A DNA stretch of 16,983 bases from an uncultured Bacteroidales bacterium (GCA_937915765.1 CALGHE010000061.1:1-16983); one strand, 5' to 3'; counted from the first letter of the stretch, positions 6,680 to 13,825 are shown. Numbers and translations: made by a program. Notes: generated from the sequence alone by a model not told the origin.

Positions 6680-7813
6680 ATGAAAGAAGTAAAATTCAGT
6701 CTCGTTTTTAGAGATATGTGGCAGGCGGCAGGCAAGTATGTGCCCCGTGTTGACCAGTTGGTAAAAGTAGCTCCTGCAATTGTGAAGATGGGCTGTTTTG
6801 ACCGTGTAGAAACAAACGGTGGAGGTTTTGAACAGGTAAATCTTTTGTTCGGAGAAAATCCTAACAAGGCGGTTCGTCAGTGGACAAAGCCTTTTCATGA
6901 TGCTGGAATTCAGACACACATGCTAGACCGCGCGCTTAACGGTCTTCGTATGAGCCCGGTGCCGGCCGATGTGCGCAAGTTGTTCTACAAAGTTAAGAAA
7001 AAGCAAGGTACGGACATCACTCGTACATTCTGCGGTCTGAACGATACAAGAAACATCATCCCTTCTATCGGGTATGCAAAAGAGGGCGGAATGATTTCGC
7101 AGTGCTGCCTTTGTATCACATACTCTCCAATTCACACTGTGGAGTATTACACAAACATGGCTAAGGAGCTTATCGAAGCCGGTTGTGACGAAATCTGCTT
7201 GAAGGATATGGCTGGTATCGGCCGTCCTGCGTTTTTGGGCGAACTTACTCGCAACATCAAGGCAATCAAGGATATTACAATTCAGTATCATAGCCATGCA
7301 GGGCCTGGTTTCAATATGGCTTCTATTTTGGAGGTCTGCAAGGCTGGCTGTGACTATGTGGACGTGGGCATGGAGCCTCTTTCTTGGGGTACTGGCCATG
7401 CGGACATCATCGCTGTTCAGGCTATGCTGAAGGATGCAGGTTTTAAGGTGAAAGAGATTAACATGGAGGCCTATATGGAAGCTCGCACAATGATTCAGGA
7501 GATGATGGACGACTTCTTGGGCTACTATATACCAGACCGCAATCGTCAGATGAACTCGTTGCTTATCGGTCCTGGTCTTCCAGGCGGTATGATGGGCTCT
7601 TTGATGACAGACTTGGAAACTAATCTTGAGTCTATCAACAAATGGAAGGAAAAGAACGGCAAGCCTAAGATGTCTCAGGACGAGCTTCTCTCCTCGGAGG
7701 CAGGATATATGAAGCTTCTCTGTCTCGGGCGCTACGTATCTCTCGCTCTTGTTGTCAATGTGGCCGATGATGGGATACCCTTGCTTGGTAACTCCTTTCT
7801 CTCAATATGTTAA
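6680..7813 (+). CDS. oadA: OadA-type carboxyltransferase, N-terminal part before the frame break
   Basis: Biotin-dependent carboxyltransferase (pyruvate/oxaloacetate type) that moves CO2 from the 2-oxo acid to biotin. The TIM-barrel domain is complete, with metal ligands D12 (FRDMWQ), K175 (CLKDMAG, the lysine carboxylated in the family) and H204/H206 (YHSHAG). Conserved segments GGFEQVNLLFGENP, FCGLNDTRN and GPGLPGGMMGS are also present. Homology stops at about residue 344 (SSEAGYM, ATG 7709-7711). The remaining 33 residues up to the TAA at 7813 come from an inserted segment and then the wrong frame, and they resemble nothing in the family. The rest of the protein continues in another frame from 7758. 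See the 49-base feature for what this may mean. No other damage is visible in the gene. Confidence 0.85.
   Translation: MKEVKFSLVFRDMWQAAGKYVPRVDQLVKVAPAIVKMGCFDRVETNGGGFEQVNLLFGENPNKAVRQWTKPFHDAGIQTHMLDRALNGLRMSPVPADVRKLFYKVKKKQGTDITRTFCGLNDTRNIIPSIGYAKEGGMISQCCLCITYSPIHTVEYYTNMAKELIEAGCDEICLKDMAGIGRPAFLGELTRNIKAIKDITIQYHSHAGPGFNMASILEVCKAGCDYVDVGMEPLSWGTGHADIIAVQAMLKDAGFKVKEINMEAYMEARTMIQEMMDDFLGYYIPDRNRQMNSLLIGPGLPGGMMGSLMTDLETNLESINKWKEKNGKPKMSQDELLSSEAGYMKLLCLGRYVSLALVVNVADDGIPLLGNSFLSIC
7712..7760 (+). other. 49-base segment interrupting oadA, bounded by matching ATG triplets
   Basis: Removing exactly these 49 bases joins ...GGA TAT ATG (ending 7711) to TGG CCG ATG ATG GGA TAC (from 7761). 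That restores one frame reading SEAGYMWPMMGYPCLVTPF, the expected conserved carboxylase sequence. The segment ends in ATG (7758-7760), identical to the ATG just before it (7709-7711). It has no stop in the upstream frame, is pyrimidine-rich, starts within the palindrome GAAGCTTC, and shows no strong hairpin. It contains a 9-base direct repeat (AGCTTCTCT at 7713-7721) of oadA sequence at 7683-7691. Its nature is open: insertion, assembly error or translational bypass gap. Confidence 0.7.
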
Positions 7814-8558
7814 AAACATGGCGTTGATGAACGTTATGCAGATGGAGAAGGGCAAAGAGCGCTGGTCTATGATTGCTGACGATATTTGGGACATGATGCT
7901 TGGCAAGTCTGGTAAGCTTCCTGGCGAGCTTGCTCCAGAGCTTGTCGCTAAGGCTAAAGAGCAGGGCCGCGAGTTCCATACCGAAGATCCGCAGAGCAAC
8001 TATCCGGACGCTTTGGACTCATTCCGCGAAGAGATGAAGAAAGAGGGCTGGGAGCTTGGCGAGGACGACGAAGAGCTGTTCGAGTTGGCTATGCACCCGC
8101 AGCAGTACCGCGCTTACAAGTCGGGCAAGGCTAAGGCAGATTTCGAAGCTGACTTGGCAGAAAGAAAGTCTAAGAAGTGCTCAGGCTCTAACGGCGGCGA
8201 AATGTCTCTTCCTCAAACTGTTGTAGTTGATGTTAACGGTGTTAAGTATTCGGTTGTTGTCGGTGCAAACGATGGTTCGTCGGCTTCAGCGGCATCTCCG
8301 GCAGCTGTATCTGCAGCTCCGGGCGAAGGTAACGAACTCTTGGCTCCGCTGGAAGGTAAGTTCTATTTGGTTAAGAACTCAGGAGATGCGGCAGTGAAGG
8401 TTGGCGACACAGTTAAGAAGGGTCAGGTAATCTGCTACGTAGAGGCGATGAAGACTTTCAATGCAATTGCATCTGAATGGGACGGCGTTATTACAGAAAT
8501 ATGTGTAGGCAGTGGCTCTTCTGTTGCAGAAGACGACGTATTGATGAGAATTAAATAA
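7758..8558 (+). CDS. oadA: OadA C-terminal part: conserved carboxylase domain plus biotin carrier
   Basis: Continuation of oadA in a different frame (266 residues from the ATG at 7758). It begins WPMMGYPCLVTPFSQYVKN, in the middle of the conserved carboxylase (PYC_OADA) domain, and continues through RWSMIADDIWDMMLGKSGKLPG and DDEELFELAMHPQQY. An Ala/Ser/Pro linker (about nt 8275-8325) leads to a biotinyl domain with EAMKTFNAI; the biotinylated lysine codon is 8451-8453. No Shine-Dalgarno site precedes 7758, although that is normal here. As a separate protein it would start mid-domain, so independent function is doubtful, but association with the N-terminal part cannot be excluded. The stop is 10 bases before oadB. 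Confidence 0.85.
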   Translation: MWPMMGYPCLVTPFSQYVKNMALMNVMQMEKGKERWSMIADDIWDMMLGKSGKLPGELAPELVAKAKEQGREFHTEDPQSNYPDALDSFREEMKKEGWELGEDDEELFELAMHPQQYRAYKSGKAKADFEADLAERKSKKCSGSNGGEMSLPQTVVVDVNGVKYSVVVGANDGSSASAASPAAVSAAPGEGNELLAPLEGKFYLVKNSGDAAVKVGDTVKKGQVICYVEAMKTFNAIASEWDGVITEICVGSGSSVAEDDVLMRIK

Positions 8559-8568
8559 GGGAAGAGCT

Positions 8569-9822
8569 ATGAACGATATTTTTGAAAGTATATATAAAAT
8601 GACGGCATTGGATGGCTTCCTTGCTAATCCGGGGTATATTGTCATGATTGCTCTTGGCTTGGTGCTGCTTTATCTTGGTATAAAGAAGGAGTTTGAGCCA
8701 TTGCTGCTTGTGCCAATCGCTATTGGTGTCCTTATTGCAAACATCCCAGATGCTAATATGGGAGTTATTGCAGCAGACGGGAAAGGCTTTGTGAATTATA
8801 TGTTGGATGGTAAAGAGGTGAGCAAAAATATTTACGAGATGTCGTTGCCTGAGATTGCTCATGACCTTGGAATCATGAATTTCCTTTACTACGCTCTGAT
8901 AAAGTCAGGTTTGCTTCCTCCTATTATCTTTATGGGAGTTGGGGCATTGACAGACTTTGGACCTATGTTGCGTAACTTGAAGTTGGCTATCTTCGGAGCT
9001 GCCGCTCAGTTGGGTATTTTCACGGTGTTGCTTATCGGAAGCCAGTTCTTTAAGTTGAACGAAGCTGCTTCTTTGGCTATCATTGGTGGTGCTGATGGCC
9101 CTACGGCTATATTTACAACGCTGAAGCTTGCTCCTCACATGTTGGGTCCTATTGCTATTGCGGCATACTCGTACATGGCTTTGGTTCCTGTTATAGTTCC
9201 GCTTGTGGTAAAGTTGACTTGCAGTGAAAACGAGCTGAAAATCAACATGAAAGAGCAGGATAAATTGTATCCGAGCAAAAATGAGATTAAGAACATGCGC
9301 GTGCTTAAGATTCTTTTCCCTATCATGGTTATCGTGCTTGTTGGTATTGTTGTGCCGGATGCTGTGAACTTGGTTGCTCTGCTTATGTTTGGTAATTTGA
9401 TCAAGGAAATCGGAAACAATACGTCTCGTCTGTTCAGCGCGGCTTCGGGCGGTATAATGAACACCGCTACAATCTTCTTGGGATTGTGTGTGGGCGCGAC
9501 TATGACTGTTGAGTCTTTCCTTGATTTCAAGACTATTGGTATTGTGGTTGGCGGATTCTTTGCGTTCGGTTTCTCCATCTTTGGAGGTATCTTGATGGTG
9601 AAGGTTTGGAACATATTCGCTAAGAAGAAGATAAACCCGCTTGTCGGAGCTACTGGTCTGAGCGCTGTTCCTATGGCTTCTCGTGTGGCTAACGAAATCG
9701 CTCTCAAGTATGACAAGAAGAATCATGTCTTGAACTATTGTATGTCATCTAACGTTGCTGGTGTGATTGGTTCTGCTGTTGCGGCAGGAATCTTGATCGC
9801 AATCGTTCCTTCTATGATGTAA
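8569..9822 (+). CDS. oadB: Na+-transporting oxaloacetate decarboxylase beta subunit (OadB family)
   Basis: Integral membrane protein of 417 residues with about nine to eleven hydrophobic segments. It decarboxylates carboxybiotin on OadA and exports Na+. Key family residues are visible: the GGADGPTAI re-entrant loop (D176, equivalent to the essential Asp203 of the Klebsiella protein) and NPLVGATGLSAVPMASR with N356, S365 and R372, which have the same spacing as Asn373, Ser382 and Arg389 there. The N-terminus MNDIFESIYKMTAL is amphipathic. The gene starts 10 bases after oadA and is followed by the operon terminator. It is full length and undamaged, which suggests the pump is, or until recently was, functional despite the frame break in oadA. 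Confidence 0.93.
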   Translation: MNDIFESIYKMTALDGFLANPGYIVMIALGLVLLYLGIKKEFEPLLLVPIAIGVLIANIPDANMGVIAADGKGFVNYMLDGKEVSKNIYEMSLPEIAHDLGIMNFLYYALIKSGLLPPIIFMGVGALTDFGPMLRNLKLAIFGAAAQLGIFTVLLIGSQFFKLNEAASLAIIGGADGPTAIFTTLKLAPHMLGPIAIAAYSYMALVPVIVPLVVKLTCSENELKINMKEQDKLYPSKNEIKNMRVLKILFPIMVIVLVGIVVPDAVNLVALLMFGNLIKEIGNNTSRLFSAASGGIMNTATIFLGLCVGATMTVESFLDFKTIGIVVGGFFAFGFSIFGGILMVKVWNIFAKKKINPLVGATGLSAVPMASRVANEIALKYDKKNHVLNYCMSSNVAGVIGSAVAAGILIAIVPSMM

Positions 9823-9842
9823 TTTGATTTAGAAACATAATC

Positions 9843-9885
9843 AAGGCGGGACCCTTTTAAGAGGTGTTCCGCCTTTTTTGTTTTT
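9843..9885 (+). terminator. Terminator of the oad operon
   Basis: AAGGCGGGAC (9843-9852) pairs with GTTCCGCCTT (9866-9875) as a 10-bp stem with one G-T pair, followed by T-rich sequence (9874-9885). It lies 20 bases after the oadB stop codon. Confidence 0.9.
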
Positions 9886-9908
9886 CTCGCTATAAAGTCA
9901 TATATTTG
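9877..9908 (+). promoter_or_regulatory. Promoter of the YjdM/PhnA-like gene
   Basis: TTTG (9877-9880) and TATATTTG (9901-9908) are separated by 20 bases, an ideal Bacteroidota promoter. The -33 element overlaps the T-tract of the preceding terminator. The predicted leader is about 25 bases. Confidence 0.7.
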
Positions 9909-9939
9909 CGGTCAGTATTAACAATAAACAATTTTTTAG

Positions 9940-10275
9940 ATGGAACAATTACCAAACTGTCCAAAATGTAATTCAGAGTACACTTACGAAGACGGCAACT
10001 TGATAGTTTGTCCGGAATGCTCTTATGAGTGGAATCCTAACGAAGAGTCTGAAGAGGATTCGAACGTTGTTAAAGATGCCAACGGCAATATCTTGCAGGA
10101 CGGCGATACCGTAACCGTGATTAAGGACCTCAAAATCAAGGGCACTTCTCTTGTAGTCAAAGTAGGTACAAAAGTGAAGAACATACGCTTGACGGACGGA
10201 GACCACAATATCGACTGCAAAATAGACGGAATAGGCGCAATGGGGCTTAAGTCTGAATTTGTAAAGAAGATTTAA
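9940..10275 (+). CDS. YjdM/PhnA-family zinc-ribbon protein
   Basis: Protein of 111 residues. The N-terminal zinc ribbon has CPKC (C7, C10) and CPEC (C24, C27). An acidic linker (about 32-45) leads to a small SH3-like beta domain with DGNGNILQDGDTV-type sequence, VIKDLKIKG and a C-terminal MGLKSEFVKK. This is the typical size and layout of E. coli YjdM (formerly PhnA). The family was named for alkylphosphonate uptake, but that link is not supported by later work and its cellular role is unclear. It is a monocistronic unit here, with its own promoter and terminator, and no phosphonate genes are nearby. Confidence 0.9.
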   Translation: MEQLPNCPKCNSEYTYEDGNLIVCPECSYEWNPNEESEEDSNVVKDANGNILQDGDTVTVIKDLKIKGTSLVVKVGTKVKNIRLTDGDHNIDCKIDGIGAMGLKSEFVKKI

Positions 10276-10282
10276 TAAATGT

Positions 10283-10317
10283 CAGGCTGCACATTTCATT
10301 GGTTGCAGCCTGTTTTT
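10283..10317 (+). terminator. Terminator of the YjdM/PhnA-like gene
   Basis: CAGGCTGCA (10283-10291) and TGCAGCCTG (10304-10312) form a perfect 9-bp stem with a 12-base loop, followed by five T (10313-10317). Confidence 0.9.
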
Positions 10318-10413
10318 CATACCGAAGCCAACAGAGGCGGAATCACATGGTCACCAGGCACCGCATCATTCCTTTGTTAATACGAACAACCTGAGCAAGA
10401 TGCGCTTAAAATC

Positions 10414-10441
10414 AATTAGACCTAATTCATATAAATTGGTC
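10414..10441. repeat. Overlapping inverted repeats upstream of the Yip1-smpB unit
   Basis: AATTAG-AC-CTAATT (10414-10427) is a perfect 6-bp palindrome. It overlaps a second imperfect one, GACC(T)AATT-CATATA-AATTGGTC (10419-10441). They lie about 50 bases upstream of the candidate -7 box, a plausible place for a regulator site. No T-tract follows, so a terminator is unlikely. Confidence 0.4.
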
Positions 10442-10491
10442 AAAGTAAAAAAAATCTGCAGAACTTATGTGGTCTTTTGATTAATCTTAAT

Positions 10492-10499
10492 TACTTTTG
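10492..10499 (+). promoter_or_regulatory. Candidate -7 box of the Yip1-smpB cluster
   Basis: TACTTTTG matches TAnnTTTG. The TTTG at 10476-10479 is too close (12 bases) to be a normal -33 element. The box overlaps the TTG at 10497, which argues that translation starts at the ATG at 10524. Confidence 0.5.
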
Positions 10500-10523
10500 C
10501 AGAATCGTACACTATTTCGCGCA

Positions 10524-11099
10524 ATGACAATATTAGAGCAGATAAGAGATATATTCTGGACTCCTAAAAAAGCATGGCCTGCTGTTTGGGAGAACAGCAA
10601 AGAGGGGTACAATATTCAGAAAAAATTTGTACTTCCGCTTTTTTTGTGGCTTACGCTCATAGTGGCTGTATCTGCCTTGTCAAAGGCTTTGAATGTTCCG
10701 GACTGCAGTTTCGGACAGGTGGCGGAGGTGCTGATAAAGGACACGCTCACGTTTTTCATAACGCTGTTTGTAGGTTTTTACATTGCGGTGTTGCTGGTTA
10801 ATAGCCAGTTGTTTTTGAAATATTTTGGAGAAGAGCCGGATATGGAGCGGAGCATCTGTTTCATAGCGTATTCGTCAGTGGTGATGGTTTGCGTACGCGC
10901 TATAGTGATATTCTGGTCATACGGATTTTTCCTTTATATTCTGTATTTTTATACTGTATATATAATATGGGAGGCTGTGCCGGCACTTTACAAAAAGATA
11001 GACGAGCAGAAAAGAGTGTGGTTCACATTGTTGTCTGTGGCCGTCCTGTTTGCGTCGTCTGAGTTTGTAAAGATTGTTCTAAACAAGATAATTAATTGA
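10524..11099 (+). CDS. Yip1-family integral membrane protein
   Basis: Protein of 191 residues. The N-terminus MTILEQIRDIFWTPKKAWPAV is typical of bacterial Yip1-domain proteins, a short amphipathic helix followed by a P..AW..V motif. About five hydrophobic segments follow (roughly residues 34-54, 70-97, 109-127, 129-150 and 163-185), separated by short charged loops such as FGEEPDMERS. No enzymatic motif is seen and the function of bacterial members is unknown. The start at the ATG 10524 is preferred because an upstream in-frame TTG lies inside the -7 box. It is the first gene of a tightly packed unit, 10 bases before smpB. Confidence 0.8.
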   Translation: MTILEQIRDIFWTPKKAWPAVWENSKEGYNIQKKFVLPLFLWLTLIVAVSALSKALNVPDCSFGQVAEVLIKDTLTFFITLFVGFYIAVLLVNSQLFLKYFGEEPDMERSICFIAYSSVVMVCVRAIVIFWSYGFFLYILYFYTVYIIWEAVPALYKKIDEQKRVWFTLLSVAVLFASSEFVKIVLNKIIN

Positions 11100-11109
11100 A
11101 AATCAGATT

Positions 11110-11568
11110 ATGAGTAAGATAAAAAATGACATATTGATACGAAACAAGCGAGCGTCGTTTGATTATGAGCTGCTGGATAAGTTTCAGGCAGGAATAGTGC
11201 TTGTCGGCACAGAAATCAAGTCTATTCGCAACAGCAAGGCGAGCCTTGTCGATTCGTTTTGCTTTTTTGCAAATGATGAGCTGTGGGTTAAGAATATGAA
11301 TATTTCGGAATATTTTTTCGGAAGTTACAATAATCATGCTCCAAAGCGAGACCGCAAACTGCTTCTGACAAAGCGTGAACTGCAGAAAATCAGGAGAATG
11401 ACAAAAGAGACTGGCTTCACAATTGTGCCAACAAAGCTTTTCATAAGCGAAAAGGGGCTTGCGAAATTGGAGATTGCCGTTGCAAAGGGTAAGAAAGAGT
11501 ATGACAAGCGCGAATCCCTGAAAGAAAAAGATGACAAGCGCACGATGGAGCGTTTTATGAAACGTTAG
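11110..11568 (+). CDS. smpB: SsrA-binding protein SmpB
   Basis: Protein of 152 residues with the complete SmpB beta-barrel. Motifs are NKRASFDYELLDKFQAGI, GTEIKSIRNSKASLVDSF, NISEYFFGSYNNHAPKRDRKLLL and KGLAKLEIAVAKGKKEYDKRE, followed by a basic C-terminal tail (KEKDDKRTMERFMKR) that enters the decoding centre. SmpB binds tmRNA and brings it to stalled ribosomes for tagging and rescue in the cytoplasm. Length and tail are normal. It is cotranscribed with its neighbours, with only 2 bases between its stop and the next ATG. The tmRNA gene itself is not in the window. Confidence 0.97.
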   Translation: MSKIKNDILIRNKRASFDYELLDKFQAGIVLVGTEIKSIRNSKASLVDSFCFFANDELWVKNMNISEYFFGSYNNHAPKRDRKLLLTKRELQKIRRMTKETGFTIVPTKLFISEKGLAKLEIAVAKGKKEYDKRESLKEKDDKRTMERFMKR

Positions 11569-11570
11569 AG

Positions 11571-13043
11571 ATGATGGAGCAAGAACTGTTTTTATCCTTA
11601 GAGAACGTAGAGCCTCGAGTGTATGGCATGACTTTCCCGTCGCCCATAAACTGGGAGATAAAGCGGGGAGAGCAGTGGGCTGTGGTCGGCGCGAACGGTG
11701 CAGGCAAAACAATGCTTGCCGACCTTGTGTCCGGCAAAATTGCGAAGCGGAACGGCGAGATTAACTATTACTTTTGGAATGGAGAGGGCAGAACGGACGG
11801 ACGCAAGTACGCCACAGAGTCTATCAGAAAAGTCGGTTTTGAGTCTGCTTATCTTTTGGCGGACTACAGAAATATGTACTATCAGCAACGGTTTCAGGCT
11901 ACGGAAAACGAATGGTCGCCAACCGTAGAAGAGATTTTTAGCAACGCCGGACTTGCAGAGGATAAATTGCGTTTCTGGGTGGAAAAACTAAATCTTAAGC
12001 CGCTTTTCCACAAACATATCATAATGCTTTCGTCGGGAGAATTGCGACGATTCTTAATTGCTTCTGTATTGATGCAGGAGCCGGACCTGATTATTTTTGA
12101 CAACCCTTTTATCGGTTTGGACAAAGAGACTTGCGCGCAGCTGAACAGCTTTTTTAGCGAGTTGGGCAAGTTTCAGCAGATGGTGTTTTTAGTGCCAGCA
12201 TTGAACGAAATTCCGGAGGTGGTCACAAATATTTTGCCGGTCAAGGCTCTGAATTATGGAAAACCGATGCTGAAGTCCGAATTTTTAGCAGCAAAAGATG
12301 TTCAAGAACATATTTTTGAAACACAAGAAGTTAGCGTTTGCGAATTACCTTTATCGGAAAAGAAAGCAATCCCATTCGAGGTGGTGGCGGACCTCAAGGA
12401 CGTAAATATAGCTTATCCAGACAGAGTTTTGTTTAAAGATTTGAATTGGACAATAAAAAAAGGAGAGAAGTGGGCGCTGCTTGGTAAGAACGGCTCAGGC
12501 AAATCTTCGTTGCTAAGTTTGCTTGCAGCAGACAATCCGAAGGCCTATTCTCAAAACATAACTCTGTTTGACCGAAGAAGAGGGACGGGAGAGAGCATCT
12601 GGGATATAAAACGTCCGATAGGCTACATCTCGTCAGAAATGCACCTCTATTTTTTAGAAAATCAGGACTGCCTTAAGATTGTCAGTTCAGGCTTTTTTGA
12701 CACAGTAGGGCTGTTCAGAAAATGCGAAGAGTGGCAGTGCGAAATAGCTCTTCAGTGGATGCGGCTTCTTGGAATAGAGCATCTTGCCGGACGCTCGTTC
12801 CTTAAGGTTTCGGGCGGAGAGCAGAGGCTTGTCCTGCTGGCTCGAACAATGGTGAAAAACCCGGATTTGCTGATACTAGACGAACCGTTGCACGGTTTGG
12901 ACTGGCAAAATAAGCAGAGGGCAAGACGGCTGATTGAACTGTTTTGCAAACAGCCCGAAAAAACTATGATTTATGTGACGCACAGGAGGGAGGAGATTCC
13001 GTCGTGTGTTGACAAATTTTTTGAACTTCAAAAGTTAGAGTGA
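11571..13043 (+). CDS. Soluble two-domain ABC ATPase (ModF-like)
   Basis: Protein of 490 residues with two ABC domains and no membrane segment, similar in layout to ModF/PhrA. Domain 1 has Walker A GANGAGKT (40-47), signature LSSGELRR (153-160) and Walker B LIIFDNP (D177); the catalytic Glu is replaced by N178, and no H-loop His is seen (VFLVPAL, about 206-211). Domain 2 is canonical: Walker A GKNGSGKS (305-312), signature VSGGEQ (413-418), Walker B LLILDEP (D437, E438) and H-loop YVTHRREE (H471). Domain 1 is therefore probably able to bind ATP but poorly hydrolytic. ModF-like proteins have no settled function; with no permease nearby, transport is unlikely. The ATG at 11571 follows smpB by 2 bases, and its stop overlaps the next start. 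Confidence 0.85.
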   Translation: MMEQELFLSLENVEPRVYGMTFPSPINWEIKRGEQWAVVGANGAGKTMLADLVSGKIAKRNGEINYYFWNGEGRTDGRKYATESIRKVGFESAYLLADYRNMYYQQRFQATENEWSPTVEEIFSNAGLAEDKLRFWVEKLNLKPLFHKHIIMLSSGELRRFLIASVLMQEPDLIIFDNPFIGLDKETCAQLNSFFSELGKFQQMVFLVPALNEIPEVVTNILPVKALNYGKPMLKSEFLAAKDVQEHIFETQEVSVCELPLSEKKAIPFEVVADLKDVNIAYPDRVLFKDLNWTIKKGEKWALLGKNGSGKSSLLSLLAADNPKAYSQNITLFDRRRGTGESIWDIKRPIGYISSEMHLYFLENQDCLKIVSSGFFDTVGLFRKCEEWQCEIALQWMRLLGIEHLAGRSFLKVSGGEQRLVLLARTMVKNPDLLILDEPLHGLDWQNKQRARRLIELFCKQPEKTMIYVTHRREEIPSCVDKFFELQKLE

Positions 13044-13762
13044 TGGATAGTTTGAAAGAAAGGCTGAGAGAACTTGCTGATTATTACGAAGTTGATGGTT
13101 TTATCAAAGACGATCCGGTTCAGTTTCCTCACAGATACACGGAGAAGAAAGATGTTGAAATCAGCGCGTTTGTCACATCTTGGATTTCTTACGGCAATCG
13201 CAAGGCTATAATTTCAAAAGCAAACTTTTTGGATGCTAAATTCTCAGGTTCGCCATATAAGTTTCTGAAAAATAGAGAGTTTGATGTATGGCAAGGATGC
13301 AGTGAGTCTTTTTATCGTTTTTACAAATATGCAGATTTGCATGACCTGTTTGAGGCTCTGCATAAAATTTATTCGGAAAACAGAGACATGGAAGAGGCCG
13401 TGTTGCGAGCTGCCGGCGACAGTCTGGTGTCTAAGGTTCAGGCTCTGTTTGCGGGAGTGAAGGGCGTGCCGTCTGTGTCTGGCGATTCTGCATGCAAGCG
13501 AATCTCTATGTTTTTGAGATGGATGGTGCGTAAAAATAGCCCGGTAGATTTGGGGCTGTGGAGCAGTTTCGGTTCTGATGGGCTCGTGATTCCGTTGGAT
13601 ACTCATGTGTGGCAGCAGGCGGTAAAGCTTGGCATAACAAGCCGAAAAGCTCAGAACATGCAGACCGCGCGTGAGATAACAGACTTTTTCAGACCAATAT
13701 TTGGAGATGACCCTGCGAGAGGCGATTTCGCATTGTTCGGGTTTGGAGTAAATTCAAAGTAG
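13043..13762 (+). CDS. TIGR02757 (DUF2400) family protein
   Basis: Protein of 239 residues of an uncharacterised family. Recognisable segments are DPVQFPHRYTEKKDVEISAFVTSWISYGNR near the N-terminus, then ACKRISMFLRWMVRKNSPVDLGLW and LVIPLDTHVWQQAVKLG, and DDPARGDFALFGFG at the C-terminus. The KR.xMFLRWMVR and IPLDTHV pieces recall the helix-hairpin-helix DNA glycosylase fold, so a nucleic-acid role is possible, but no catalytic Lys/Asp pair could be assigned. Start ATG 13043 overlaps the previous stop (TGATG), showing translational coupling. An in-frame GTG at 13040 is possible. Family confidence is high; function is unknown. Confidence 0.85.
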   Translation: MDSLKERLRELADYYEVDGFIKDDPVQFPHRYTEKKDVEISAFVTSWISYGNRKAIISKANFLDAKFSGSPYKFLKNREFDVWQGCSESFYRFYKYADLHDLFEALHKIYSENRDMEEAVLRAAGDSLVSKVQALFAGVKGVPSVSGDSACKRISMFLRWMVRKNSPVDLGLWSSFGSDGLVIPLDTHVWQQAVKLGITSRKAQNMQTAREITDFFRPIFGDDPARGDFALFGFGVNSK

Positions 13763-13765
13763 AAT

Positions 13766-13825
13766 TTGCGCATTTGTTTTTATTTTCTTTGCAGATGCGC
13801 ATATTTTTTATAAATTGCGCATTTG
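13766..13825. repeat. Three copies of TGCGCA between the DUF2400 and alpha-2-macroglobulin genes
   Basis: The 11-base sequence TTGCGCATTTG occurs at 13766-13776 and again at 13815-13825. An inverted ATGCGCA lies between them at 13795-13801, followed by six T (13804-13809). The first and second copies can form a 7-bp stem with a 21-base loop before the T-run, a weak terminator. Because TGCGCA is itself a palindrome, the set could equally be a protein-binding array. Confidence 0.5.

Noticed and set aside
7749..7757. TTG at 7749 as the start of the C-terminal OadA fragment
   Set aside because: It lies inside the inserted segment and adds non-conserved residues. If the fragment is made separately, the ATG at 7758 directly before the conserved WPMMGYP is the better start.
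7712..7760. The oadA gap as a classical insertion sequence or intron
   Set aside because: At 49 bases it is far too short for a transposase gene or a self-splicing intron, and no terminal inverted repeats are seen. Only a 3-base ATG match borders it.
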